Below are positions 53,487-62,400 of a stretch of 64,000 nt of DNA, in pieces. The stretch lies in contig JADJXR010000001.1 of the NCBI GenBank assembly GCA_016710285.1, positions 2,606,501 through 2,670,500 of the forward strand, read 5' to 3'. Positions within the stretch are counted from its first letter, which is position 1, and every line of letters begins with the position of its first letter. Source of the stretch: Chlorobiota bacterium. GTDB lineage: Bacteria > Bacteroidota > Ignavibacteria > OLB7. Both the position numbers and the translations under genes were made by a program. Below the pieces are notes generated by a model that did no database searches, had not been told where the DNA came from, and saw nothing but the letters and a program-made list of their open reading frames with translations.

Positions 53487-56015
53487 ATGATAAAACAACT
53501 GAAAAAAGCCGCCAAGAAAGGGGAGAAGTCAAGCCCGACCGTTCTCCCGGTATTGCCACTCCGCGATGTTGTGGTCTTCCCCAGCATGGTTTTCCCTGTG
53601 CTGGTTGGGCGCGAGTCATCGCTGCGTGCCGCTGCCGAAGCGCTTAGCCGTGATAAATACATCATGCTGGTTGCCCAGATGAACTCCGGCGTTGATGAAC
53701 CCGGGGAACAGGACGTGTTCCTAGACGGAACCGTCGCCAAAATTGTCCAGATGCTGCGCCTGCCAAACGGGCTGATGAAAATTTTGGTGGAAGGCGAACA
53801 CCAGGGAAGCATCCAGCGGTTTGTGGAACAGGAGGAGTTCCTGGAAGCCGAAGTCGAGATCATCAAACAGACCGCACCAGACGACCGGAAGATGCAAGCG
53901 TTGCTTCGCCAATCCTCCGAACTCTTTCAAGAATACATCCGCCTGCATCGCGGCCTGCCGCAGGAACTTCTGATCAGCTTTGAGAACATTGATGATACCG
54001 TCCGCCAACTCTATTTCGTGGCGGCCAACATCATGACCAAAGTCGAATCCAAACAGAGGATTCTGGAAATCCATTCCATTGCCGAGCAATACCTGGAACT
54101 GGTTCGGCTGCTTCACGAAGAGATTGAGGTGCTGAAGCTGGAGCAGGAGATTGACACGAAGGTCTCCGACACCATCCACAAATCGCAACGCCAATTCCTG
54201 ATTCAGGAGCAAATCCGCGCCTTGCAGACGGAGTTGGAGGAAGATGGCGAAGGATCGCCCGAGCTTGCAAAGTTGGCCGAGGCAATCCGCACCGCCAAGA
54301 TGCCGAAGGAAGTGGAGGAACGTGCGTGGGAGGAGCTGGACAAACTGCGCCGCACCCCGATGATGTCGCCAGAGTTTGCCGTCAATCGCAACTATCTGGA
54401 GTGGCTGACGGCCGTGCCGTGGTCCCACCAAACCGAAGATCATCTTAGCATCAGCCACGTCCGCCACGTTCTGGACGAAGACCACTACGGGCTGGAACGC
54501 CCCAAGGAGCGAATCCTTGAGCATATCGCCGTGCTGAATTTGGTGAAGGATATGCGTGGCCAAATCTTGTGCCTTTCCGGGCCGCCCGGGGTGGGGAAAA
54601 CCTCGCTGGCAAAATCTATCGCCCGCGCCCTCGGGCGGAAGTACGTTCGGGTCTCGCTGGGTGGCGTTCGCGACGAAGCGGAAATCCGTGGGCATCGCCG
54701 TACGTACATCGGCTCGATGCCGGGGAAGATCGTCCAATCCATGAAGCGCGCCGGCGTGGTGAACCCGGTGATGCTGCTGGATGAGATTGACAAAATGAGC
54801 GCCGACTTCCGTGGCGACCCATCCTCGGCAATGTTGGAGGTGCTGGACCCGGAACAGAACACCTCATTCAACGACCACTACTTGGAGGTGGATTACGACC
54901 TTTCGCAGGTGCTGTTTATCACCACGGCCAACGTGCTGTACAACATCCCGCTGCCGCTTCAGGACCGGATGGAGATCATTGAGCTGAACGGCTATCTGGA
55001 GCACGACAAAGTGGAGATTGCCAAGCGGCATATCATTCCAAAACAGCTGCAGGAGCATGGCCTTGCCGATCAAGCAATCGTCTTCACCGATGCGGCCATT
55101 ATGAAAGTGATTCGTGAGTACACCGCCGAGGCCGGGGTTCGAAATCTGGAGCGGGAGATCGCTTCCCTTTGCCGGAAGATTGCCAAGGGGATCGTGGAAC
55201 GCAACGGCGAGAAAGCAGCGGAAACCACCCCGAAAAAACCGGGCCGGAAAAAACCGCGCACATCCCCCAGCATCACCGTCACCCCCGAGCTGGTGGAGAA
55301 GTACCTGAAAGTCCCCCGCTACCGCAATCGGGTTGGAGAGAAGGAGGACATGATTGGCGCGGCAACCGGGCTTGCATGGACCAGCGTCGGGGGCGACACG
55401 CTTACCGTTGAGGTCTCGCTTGTTCCAGGAATCGAAAAGCTGACCCTAACCGGCCAGCTTGGCGATGTGATGAAGGAGTCGGTCTCCGCCGCCGTCACCT
55501 ACATCCGTGCGAACGCAGGGGCGTTGGGGGTTCCGGAGGATTTCTACAAAGGGAAGGAGATCCACCTGCACGTGCCGGAAGGGGCAATCCCCAAGGATGG
55601 GCCTTCGGCGGGGATCACGATGGCAACGGCGGTAATCTCCGCTGCGGCGCAACGCCCGGTTCGGTCCGATGTTGCCATGACTGGGGAGATCACCCTTCGC
55701 GGGCGGATTCTTCCGATTGGCGGATTAACCGAGAAGTTGCTGGCCGCGCGCCGGGTAAACATCCAAACGGTGATTATCCCCGCAGGAAACCTGAAGGACC
55801 TTGCCGACATTCCCGACCGCGTGAAAGAGGGGTTGGAAATTGTGCCGGTGGAGACGTTGCAGGAGGCAATCCCGCACGTGTTCAGAAACGCCTCGATGGC
55901 CGTTACGTTGGCCGGCACGAACGCCAGCAAAAAGGGAACAGCAGCAAAGAAACCAGCACCGAAGGGGGCGGTGGTGCCTGGGCGAAATCGCCGTGGGAAC
56001 GGGGCAACGGCATAA
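53487..56015 (+). CDS. lon: ATP-dependent protease La (Lon)
   Basis: 842 residues. N-terminal substrate-binding domain (LPVLPLRDVVVFPSMVFPVL), long coiled-coil middle (about 200-290), Walker A GPPGVGKTS near residue 365, Walker B VMLLDEIDKM, then the protease domain with Ser707 (PKDGPSAG) and Lys750 (GGLTEKLLAA), the catalytic dyad. A basic insert (TTPKKPGRKKPRTSPS) precedes the protease domain and a basic tail (KGTAAKKPAPKGAVVPGRNR) extends the C-terminus. Lon degrades misfolded and regulatory proteins in the cytoplasm. Its neighbour is an envelope-stress-like sigma operon, though they are divergent. Confidence 0.96.
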   Translation: MIKQLKKAAKKGEKSSPTVLPVLPLRDVVVFPSMVFPVLVGRESSLRAAAEALSRDKYIMLVAQMNSGVDEPGEQDVFLDGTVAKIVQMLRLPNGLMKILVEGEHQGSIQRFVEQEEFLEAEVEIIKQTAPDDRKMQALLRQSSELFQEYIRLHRGLPQELLISFENIDDTVRQLYFVAANIMTKVESKQRILEIHSIAEQYLELVRLLHEEIEVLKLEQEIDTKVSDTIHKSQRQFLIQEQIRALQTELEEDGEGSPELAKLAEAIRTAKMPKEVEERAWEELDKLRRTPMMSPEFAVNRNYLEWLTAVPWSHQTEDHLSISHVRHVLDEDHYGLERPKERILEHIAVLNLVKDMRGQILCLSGPPGVGKTSLAKSIARALGRKYVRVSLGGVRDEAEIRGHRRTYIGSMPGKIVQSMKRAGVVNPVMLLDEIDKMSADFRGDPSSAMLEVLDPEQNTSFNDHYLEVDYDLSQVLFITTANVLYNIPLPLQDRMEIIELNGYLEHDKVEIAKRHIIPKQLQEHGLADQAIVFTDAAIMKVIREYTAEAGVRNLEREIASLCRKIAKGIVERNGEKAAETTPKKPGRKKPRTSPSITVTPELVEKYLKVPRYRNRVGEKEDMIGAATGLAWTSVGGDTLTVEVSLVPGIEKLTLTGQLGDVMKESVSAAVTYIRANAGALGVPEDFYKGKEIHLHVPEGAIPKDGPSAGITMATAVISAAAQRPVRSDVAMTGEITLRGRILPIGGLTEKLLAARRVNIQTVIIPAGNLKDLADIPDRVKEGLEIVPVETLQEAIPHVFRNASMAVTLAGTNASKKGTAAKKPAPKGAVVPGRNRRGNGATA

Positions 56016-56166
56016 GCTCTGCGGCTTCATTTTGCCTTCTTAAACTCAGGCATAGTGATCCGGTCATAGCCCCGCCAACAAAAATGGAGTGAAGAGGAAA
56101 GCCCAGAGCGTTGGATTTCTTCCCATATTTGCCAATAACCGTTTGACTTTTTCCAGGACGTTTGCC

Positions 56167-56553
56167 ATGAAGCTCCACATTCTACGCTGGCTGATGCCGA
56201 TGCTGTTCGGGATGGTCCTACTGGGCCAGCCACTTCACGCCCAAGACACCGATGACATCATCGAAAAACTGCGGCTGACGCAAACACAACGCGACCAAGT
56301 CAAAAAGCTCCGCGAAGCATTCCGCAAGGAGACCGAGCCGATGCGCGCGGAGATCAACCGGTTGCTGGAAGAGGAGAAAGCCCTGAAGAAGGCAGCAAAG
56401 GTGAACACCGATCAGTTGAAGTCAGTGCTGAAACTGCGGGCCGACAAAGAAGTGGAATTATCGCTGGCGCTGACAACGTTCGTTCAGAACCTTGAAGCCC
56501 TGTTTACCCCCGATCAACTGAAGCAGTGGCGGGCGTTAAAAGAAGGGAAATAA
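56167..56553 (+). CDS. Spy/CpxP-like periplasmic protein
   Basis: 128 residues from MKLHILRWLMPMLFGMVLL, signal peptide ending about HAQ. The mature part is all-helical with an LTxxQ-like motif (LRLTQTQRDQVKKLREAF) and charged helices (MRAEINRLLEEEKALKKAA, LFTPDQLKQWRALKEGK), as in the Spy/CpxP/ZraP family of small periplasmic chaperones induced by envelope or metal stress. Same strand as lon, 151 bp downstream, ending just before a strong terminator. Confidence 0.75.
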   Translation: MKLHILRWLMPMLFGMVLLGQPLHAQDTDDIIEKLRLTQTQRDQVKKLREAFRKETEPMRAEINRLLEEEKALKKAAKVNTDQLKSVLKLRADKEVELSLALTTFVQNLEALFTPDQLKQWRALKEGK

Positions 56554-56580
56554 TTCCCGAACAGATCCCAGACAAACAGA

Positions 56581-56640
56581 CAACAACGCTGCCGAAGATG
56601 GAAGGTGCAAACCTCCGCTTCGGCAGCGTTGTTGTTTTTG
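56581..56640 (+). terminator. Strong intrinsic terminator
   Basis: Perfect 17-bp stem CAACAACGCTGCCGAAG (56581-56597) with its complement (56618-56634) and a T-run. Within the loop, GGAAGGT and ACCTCC form a smaller stem. Confidence 0.9.
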
Positions 56641-56865
56641 GGAAGGGGAGAATGGGTCGGAATCCATAATTCATAAGCTCATGTGCATCATTGAGTTGAT
56701 GGTATGGAAAAGTTGTGAATTTTTTTTGCTTATCGGTGTCACACATCGCTGATCCCCGGTGTCTTATCAGGTGACGAGGATCGCGAATGTAATATCTGCT
56801 ATTCTGGCTCCCCTAATCGCACCACGTCACTCCACGGGAATTATTGGCCCAATACCGGTGCTTGC
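56641..56865. other. Non-coding upstream region of the sigma factor gene
   Basis: No gene seen. There is an A/T-rich stretch (gaattttttttgcttatcgg), two GGTGTC blocks (56735 and 56759 areas) and a weak -7-like TATCTGCT at 56793-56800. This may hold the promoter of the next gene. Confidence 0.35.
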
Positions 56866-57399
56866 ATGACTTTCTCCTCTCACCAGAACGCGCATGATCG
56901 CGGGATGTACGAACAATATGAACAGCTTTTTCAAAGCACGCATCCCACTATGAATAAGTGGTTGCGGATTCATGTTCTCGATCAAGACGATCACAAAGAA
57001 ATTTTGCAGATGGTTCGAGTCAAAGGCTGGAAAACATACCATACACTGAAGAAAAAAGAGCAAGGTGGGGCTTGGTTGATGAGCATTCTGCGGCATCAGG
57101 CAAGTAACTATCGGCGGCGGGAGAGCCGCAAAGGGACTCGCAGAAAAGGGAATGAGGATTTTGATGAAGAAATCCACTCTGGAAGTGGGGATGAAAACTG
57201 GGAGGATCGGCTGATTGCAAACATGGACTTGGAAAGGCTGAAAGAGAGGTTGAGGCCGGATGAAGCAGAATTACTCCGTTTAACGATGGAAGGGTTTAGC
57301 AACGAAGAGATTGCGGAGGAACTGGAGATAACGGTGGTAACAGTGCGGCAACGGAAGCACCGATTATATAAGAAGATAAAGCGGTACATGGGAGAATAA
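56866..57399 (+). CDS. Sigma-70-family (ECF-like) RNA polymerase sigma factor, divergent
   Basis: 177 residues. Region 4 is clear: LRPDEAELLRLTMEGFSNEE followed by EELEITVVTVRQRKHRLYKK (HTH). Region 2 is weak (EILQMVRVKGWKTYHTLKKK, then AWLMSILRHQASNYRRRESR), typical of a divergent ECF factor. The middle is acidic (EDFDEEIHSGSGDENWED). The DNA is noticeably more AT-rich than upstream, and no anti-sigma gene is beside it. It may control the AT-rich genes downstream, though the promoter evidence is absent. Confidence 0.75.
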   Translation: MTFSSHQNAHDRGMYEQYEQLFQSTHPTMNKWLRIHVLDQDDHKEILQMVRVKGWKTYHTLKKKEQGGAWLMSILRHQASNYRRRESRKGTRRKGNEDFDEEIHSGSGDENWEDRLIANMDLERLKERLRPDEAELLRLTMEGFSNEEIAEELEITVVTVRQRKHRLYKKIKRYMGE

Positions 57400-57599
57400 C
57401 GGGCGCGAAGAAATGCCAGTAATGGCTCCTCTCCCAACCGCAAAAACGCTGAATACGCTATCAGCAGCAGTACATTTATTGTGTTGGATCCATGAGCAAC
57501 GGCAGTGCATTCCTACTGCATTGAAGTTCCCATAGCCCCAACCGTAGGGAATGAATGGAGATGGCTGCAATACAACAAACAACTAACCAACGTCCTACA

Positions 57600-57980
57600 A
57601 TGAAACTACTACTCAGCCTGTTAACGATGATAACCATGGTTATCGCTAACGCTTCAGCTACGACGACCACATTCGAAATTCGATGTACAGATGAAAGCGA
57701 GGGGAAGTGCATAACACTATATTTCCCTACTGGAGTAGTCACCATCCCCGGAAAGACTTATTCCAATCAAACATCAGAATCCTTTACTCCATGTGGCCCA
57801 GGGCAGACCTATTCGGATAACGCGTTTATACACGACCCATCAAATGAAGAGGTTGGGACAGGGTTCGTGAATGCAAACGTTTGTACAAATCTTTCAACAA
57901 AAGAAGGAACCGTATATTCGAATCCGTCTACAGTAACATATAATGCTTACTCGGTATGGCTTGCAGCAGTAAGTCAGTAG
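57600..57980 (+). CDS. Small secreted cysteine-containing protein
   Basis: 126 residues from MKLLLSLLTMITMVIANASA, a signal peptide; a longer start at 57555 is in frame. The mature part has four cysteines (IRCTDESEGKCITLYF, FTPCGPGQ, NANVCTNL), able to form two disulfides, and many Thr/Ser/Asn. No family recognised. It is 200 bp after the sigma factor gene and ends just before a perfect 36-bp palindrome. Its base composition is lower in GC than the bulk, like its neighbour. Confidence 0.65.
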   Translation: MKLLLSLLTMITMVIANASATTTTFEIRCTDESEGKCITLYFPTGVVTIPGKTYSNQTSESFTPCGPGQTYSDNAFIHDPSNEEVGTGFVNANVCTNLSTKEGTVYSNPSTVTYNAYSVWLAAVSQ

Positions 57981-57998
57981 ATGATCGTATCCAGAGGG

Positions 57999-58034
57999 GT
58001 ATTGCCGTGTATAATTAATTATACACGGCAATAC
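57999..58034. terminator. Perfect 36-bp palindrome (terminator-like)
   Basis: Eighteen bases (57999-58016, gtattgccgtgtataatt) are mirrored exactly in 58017-58034, followed by ATTTTGC. As RNA it folds to an 18-bp stem (minus loop bases), fitting a terminator for the small secreted gene. The lack of a loop sequence and full dyad symmetry could also be a protein-binding site. Confidence 0.65.
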
Positions 58035-58081
58035 ATTTTGCATAGAAAATTCAAAATCTAGACAAAAAACCAGATAAGATT

Positions 58082-59551
58082 ATGGCAAAGAAAGTATTTG
58101 CAATAGTTAGCATACTTTTATGCTCTACGACATTAGCACTTCCCCAAAGTGCGAATATCTATAAACCAATCGCAGATTCTATTGTAAATAAAGACATCAA
58201 TCCTTTTTTTGTCTTTATTACCCACACAAAAGGATGTGTAGGTTGTTGCGCAAGTTCAATCAACTACTTATCAGATCAAATTGCAAATCATTATCCTGAT
58301 TCTAAAATTAATTTAATTATTTATTCACCTTTAAAAGGTGAAGGAATAGCAAAAAGAAAATTATTCAATAATCGTATAACCAACGTTGTTGAAGCATTTA
58401 TAGACTCTTCGATGGCTTCGAAAAAAATGCCTGTTTTATTAATGTCGTATAAAAATTTAGATTTTTTGTTTGAAGATTTGCAGTCTGGTATGATCACTGT
58501 CGATTCAATTAAAACAATTATAAATGAGATATCGTCAAAAATCTCAATAGAATCAATACAGCCAATATCTGAAGACTCTATAATAATTTCCAATATTATA
58601 TCGCCTACTATGGCAAGTAATGGAATAATTTATGGCATTGATGATGAAATCAATTCTATTTTCAAAATTTCAAATGAATCATTTCTATTGATTGATATCC
58701 CTAAGGATTCAATATTAGCAAGTAAATTATATGACAATACAAATCCTGATGACATTAATGTGTGGGGTAATTTACTTAAATACTATCCTTCGCTAATCAG
58801 TTATAGAAATATCATTAAAATTAAAGATACAATTATTATTTTAGCTAATTCAATTGGTGGATATACTAAACACGAAGGTGCACCGCCACGTTATGATGCG
58901 ATAAAGTCATTTTACTTATTTAAAATAAATAAAAACGATTTTGATGTAATCAAATTCCCAATCGATAAAATTCTTTATGGTGCAATAAGAAAAAATCCAA
59001 TAAGTCAAAAATATTATATTTCTCAATATTTTCAAAATTCTCGATACTCCCAAAAAAAAGATTCGATCTATGCAATCATGGAATTAGATTTTCAAAATAA
59101 TTTTTTTTCAGATCATTGCAACTATAAAAATATAATAAATAAAAAACGCGACACCTTGTTTCCTCTCAAGCGAAATTTCATTTTATGCAATGGCGATAGT
59201 ATTTTATTTATTGATTTTTCAAATAAATTATTTACTTCAATATTTTCAAATAAATTGAATTATATATATGATTCTACACATATAATCTTTAAAAAATCAT
59301 ATAAATTCATTGATTTTGTATTATATAACAATAATGCGTTATCTATATATCTGGATATAGATAACGATAAATATAAAATGATTTTTGACAAATATAATTT
59401 TAGAGGTGAACTTGTTTCTTCTCAAGAAATTAAAATGCCATTTACTGAAAAGATCTTATATCTGCACCCTGTTGAAACTGAACAAAATAAAAAATTATTT
59501 TTTTTGATAAAATTGGAAAAATCTCGATGGAATTTAATGAAATTAGAATAA
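58082..59551 (+). CDS. Secreted thioredoxin-like protein in an AT-rich island
   Basis: 489 residues with a signal peptide (MAKKVFAIVSILLCSTTLAL). CVGCC at residues 52-56 (FFVFITHTKGCVGCCASSIN) sits where thioredoxin-like oxidoreductases have CxxC, followed by a thioredoxin-like fold (KINLIIYSPLKGEG ... KKMPVLLMSYKNLDF). The rest (about 180-489) is strand-rich with repeated short Asp/Lys/Asn segments and may be a beta-propeller. The gene is strikingly AT-rich and Ile/Asn/Lys-rich, unlike its GC-rich surroundings, a sign of transfer. Its cysteine-containing small neighbour may be a redox partner, by position only. Confidence 0.65.
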   Translation: MAKKVFAIVSILLCSTTLALPQSANIYKPIADSIVNKDINPFFVFITHTKGCVGCCASSINYLSDQIANHYPDSKINLIIYSPLKGEGIAKRKLFNNRITNVVEAFIDSSMASKKMPVLLMSYKNLDFLFEDLQSGMITVDSIKTIINEISSKISIESIQPISEDSIIISNIISPTMASNGIIYGIDDEINSIFKISNESFLLIDIPKDSILASKLYDNTNPDDINVWGNLLKYYPSLISYRNIIKIKDTIIILANSIGGYTKHEGAPPRYDAIKSFYLFKINKNDFDVIKFPIDKILYGAIRKNPISQKYYISQYFQNSRYSQKKDSIYAIMELDFQNNFFSDHCNYKNIINKKRDTLFPLKRNFILCNGDSILFIDFSNKLFTSIFSNKLNYIYDSTHIIFKKSYKFIDFVLYNNNALSIYLDIDNDKYKMIFDKYNFRGELVSSQEIKMPFTEKILYLHPVETEQNKKLFFLIKLEKSRWNLMKLE

Positions 59552-59716
59552 TGGTTTTTTAATAGAATATGATAAAGGCAGACTGCACTCATCTTGCAAA
59601 CGGCTTATAGCGGGTGGTGGTGAGTACGAATTCCGGAGAGTGGGGCGCGCCGCTGATATTATTGCGATAAGCTGGGGCTGTGGCAACCAAAAACAAGATG
59701 ATGGTCAAGATTACGG

Positions 59717-60613
59717 TTGAAATTGCCGTGGAGAATGATCTCGATATTCTGCAAAAGAACGGGTAAGAGTTGTCTGTTTTGGATAGCAATTGCCAGCGTT
59801 ACTCTTCTTGCCCAGCCCCCCGCTTCGCCGGTGAAGCTGGCAAGGGGAACAATGCTCAATTGCTCGATTGTTGGAGCATCCTCATGGAATGCTGGGCAAG
59901 GGGATGAGTTGGTACTATCGGCGCGGTTTGCCACCCGTAGCCAGTATCAATGGAAGATCGAGCCTTGTATCGTTAGCGGGAACCTCACCACCATGCTTGG
60001 CGGCAGCTACCGCGATGACACTATCCCCCAAAACGCACTCCGCGTTGGCGATAACGAGGCCTTTGCTGAAGGTGTCATCACGTTGCCCCTTGGCTGGGTG
60101 GTTGACCCCTACTTCAGTGCCAACTTCCGCACACCCCTCACCGAGTCGTTCGCCGTTGCCGGTGGCCATCGAACCCGGACCGCCAAGCTGTGGGACCCGG
60201 TAACGTCGCAGCAGGCACTTGGCTGCACCTACTCTCTTGGAGGCAAAGATGGTAGATGGAGCACACGACTGGGTGTCGCACTTCAACAAATACGCGCCCG
60301 CCACCACACCCAACAAACCAACGACGCACGCACGTCGGAAGTGGAAGCGTACAAAGCGCAGTCCGGCGTTGAGTGGGTGAACGAGATGAGCACGCAGATA
60401 GATTCTTCGATAAGCTACACGGGCCGCTTTGGAATGTTCGGTTCGTTCCAAGATTTGGACGTGTGGACTGTGCGGTCGGAGAACGAGCTACGGCTGAAGG
60501 TCTGGAAACTGTTGGGGATAACGTGGAACTTCACGGTGGTGCACGATGTGAAGCAATCGCTACGAACGCAGATACGCCAATCGCTGATGGTGGGCCTTGT
60601 GCAAGATTTCTGA
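59717..60613 (+). CDS. Outer-membrane barrel-like protein (DUF3078-like)
   Basis: 298 residues; TTG at 59717 or ATG at 59735 (MISIFCKRTGKS). The signal is SCLFWIAIASVTLLAQ. The mature part alternates strands (LVLSARFATRSQYQWKIEPC, GNLTTMLGGSYRDD, WVVDPYFSANFRTPL, RWSTRLGVALQQIRA, WKLLGITWNFTVVHDVKQSL), with an internal Gly-Ser-rich turn pattern like DUF3078 barrel proteins of Bacteroidota. GC content returns to normal here. It is convergent with the FG-GAP T9SS gene; the 94-bp gap has no terminator I can see. Confidence 0.65.
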   Translation: MKLPWRMISIFCKRTGKSCLFWIAIASVTLLAQPPASPVKLARGTMLNCSIVGASSWNAGQGDELVLSARFATRSQYQWKIEPCIVSGNLTTMLGGSYRDDTIPQNALRVGDNEAFAEGVITLPLGWVVDPYFSANFRTPLTESFAVAGGHRTRTAKLWDPVTSQQALGCTYSLGGKDGRWSTRLGVALQQIRARHHTQQTNDARTSEVEAYKAQSGVEWVNEMSTQIDSSISYTGRFGMFGSFQDLDVWTVRSENELRLKVWKLLGITWNFTVVHDVKQSLRTQIRQSLMVGLVQDF

Positions 60614-60707
60614 GGATGGACAGCCTCCCTGCATCGTTCCTTTCTTGAACCCGTATCGTTACCCTGGCTTGGTATTGTGCCATGCATCCTCAATGGCTGC
60701 ATCAAAA

Positions 60708-62327
60708 TCATCGTTGCTTATTGAAGAGTTTGGTGGCCACAACCACCCCATTGCGGTCGTACAACGTAAGGAAGTACGTCCCATCAGCCACCGCATCGGC
60801 GTGCCAAACGGCAGCCCCCACCGAGGGGTCGGTGGTTCCGCTGGCAACAAGCCTTCCGGTAAGATCGTGGATGGCAATGCGAGCTGGCGGAAGGCTCAAC
60901 CCTCCATGCCAAGCGATGTTGAGTTGATCGCGCACAGGGTTAGGCCAGAGTGAGATAGCGTTGGACTTTCCTTCTACTGGGAGTTGCTCAACATCCACAG
61001 AGGGATCATCGTTGGGGATGTAGGGACCGCCAGCAAGGATCATGGCAATGCCTTGATCGAATCCCCACCATTTCCAATCGGTTACCAGCAGGTCCCCCCA
61101 ACCATCACCGTTGCAATCCCGAAGGGGTACTCGGATTTTGTAGGCCATTTCTTCTTCGAGTCCACCAGCAAAGTAGGCATCGAAGAAGGGGTCAATGCCG
61201 TTGTCGGTTGCCGAGAAGAAGAGGGGTCTGGGTTTTGGTCCGTAGAGCGCAAGCATTTCATGGCGAAGGTCATTGAGGTATCCAACGCTGCCGAGCGGTC
61301 CATAGAGTGAGGTGCGGAAATAGATGTCAGCATCGTCGAGAGCGAAGGATCGGTTACGGAAGGATTTGCCGGAGGAGGAGAGGAAGATATAGGTACCTGG
61401 GTTTTGAATTTCGAAGACTCGTCCGGCGAAATCGAGCAAGGAATCGCCGTCGTAGTCGGCGAAGGTGAGAGGGGTATTGAGTCCGATGTTGTTTGCGAGA
61501 TGGATAACGCGATCGGGAGTAGAGTTCCAGTTCCATGGCGAGCCATCGCGTCCGTACCAGATTTTGAGTTTGGTTCCGCTTGAGTAGTGGCCACCAATAA
61601 CCATGTCCATTCGGCGATCTCCATCAAGATCAGCTAGTTGAACGCTGTACCTTGTCCCAACTCTCAGTTCTTCCTCTTCCTTGAAGCGATACGTTGGTGT
61701 TCTTACCTGAAAGTCTGGACCACCTTTGTAGATCCATAGCTCTGGCGTGTAGCAGTAATAGGCTAACACCAATTCATCGCCTGGTACGCTGTCAAGGTTG
61801 CCGACTTGAACATCCACACATGGCTGAACGTTTGTCAGGAGATTCAGCAATGCTGTATCGGGAATGGTACCGTTGGGTTGTGGCTGGAACAATCGCAAGC
61901 GATAATAGCAGATGGTGGAAGTCGTAAACCGACAACTGTCTTGAGAAATACCGACGAGGGGGTGTCCATTGCCGAAGAAGTCACCGATGATGGGCCTGCC
62001 GAGTTCAGCACTGGTATGATCGAAGACCCAGAATGGGAGGGTATCAGGCGCAGGAGCCTTACCGGAGAAGAATCGCCACTGGCCGTTTTTCGCGGATCTG
62101 ACAGCGAAGTCTGTCAGGGAGTCTCCGTTAAGATCACCGAGTGTTCCGGCCCCATCACCGACCATTCCACCAGCATTGGGACCAGTAGTCTCGCCGCGAA
62201 TCATCCAGATTTTGCGAAGGAGGACGGCGTTGGGATTGGGGAGGATGGTATCGGAGGATTGGGCGTGAAGTAGTGTGCTTGTTGTGGCAAGCAGGAGAAA
62301 GAGAACGATGGTGGATTTGGTGTTCAT
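60708..62327 (-). CDS. T9SS-exported FG-GAP/VCBS repeat protein
   Basis: 539 residues from MNTKSTIVLFLLLATTSTLL (signal peptide); a longer in-frame start exists but lacks sense. The body carries FG-GAP-like motifs with Ca-binding DxDGD loops: GDLNGDSLTDFAV, LADLDGDRRMDMVIGG, ADYDGDSLLDFAG, CNGDGWGDLLVTDW, suggesting a beta-propeller. A type IX sorting domain ends it (ISLWPNPVRDQLNIAWHGG ... DGTYFLTLYDRNG). Probably a surface protein. It has a near-duplicate just upstream (62401-64000). Confidence 0.88.
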   Translation of the reverse strand: MNTKSTIVLFLLLATTSTLLHAQSSDTILPNPNAVLLRKIWMIRGETTGPNAGGMVGDGAGTLGDLNGDSLTDFAVRSAKNGQWRFFSGKAPAPDTLPFWVFDHTSAELGRPIIGDFFGNGHPLVGISQDSCRFTTSTICYYRLRLFQPQPNGTIPDTALLNLLTNVQPCVDVQVGNLDSVPGDELVLAYYCYTPELWIYKGGPDFQVRTPTYRFKEEEELRVGTRYSVQLADLDGDRRMDMVIGGHYSSGTKLKIWYGRDGSPWNWNSTPDRVIHLANNIGLNTPLTFADYDGDSLLDFAGRVFEIQNPGTYIFLSSSGKSFRNRSFALDDADIYFRTSLYGPLGSVGYLNDLRHEMLALYGPKPRPLFFSATDNGIDPFFDAYFAGGLEEEMAYKIRVPLRDCNGDGWGDLLVTDWKWWGFDQGIAMILAGGPYIPNDDPSVDVEQLPVEGKSNAISLWPNPVRDQLNIAWHGGLSLPPARIAIHDLTGRLVASGTTDPSVGAAVWHADAVADGTYFLTLYDRNGVVVATKLFNKQR

Positions 62328-62400
62328 GGTAATCTCCAAGTAATGCTTTCGTGCTGAACGTACGCAATGGGGTGTCACGGCAATAGCCATCACTGCGGAA

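Noticed and set aside
57600..57980. NVEALA-type peptide precursor
   Set aside because: No NVEALA motif is present and the protein has four cysteines; only the size and secretion fit.
60614..60707. A short gene in the gap before the FG-GAP protein
   Set aside because: No start with coding-like composition or conserved residues could be supported.
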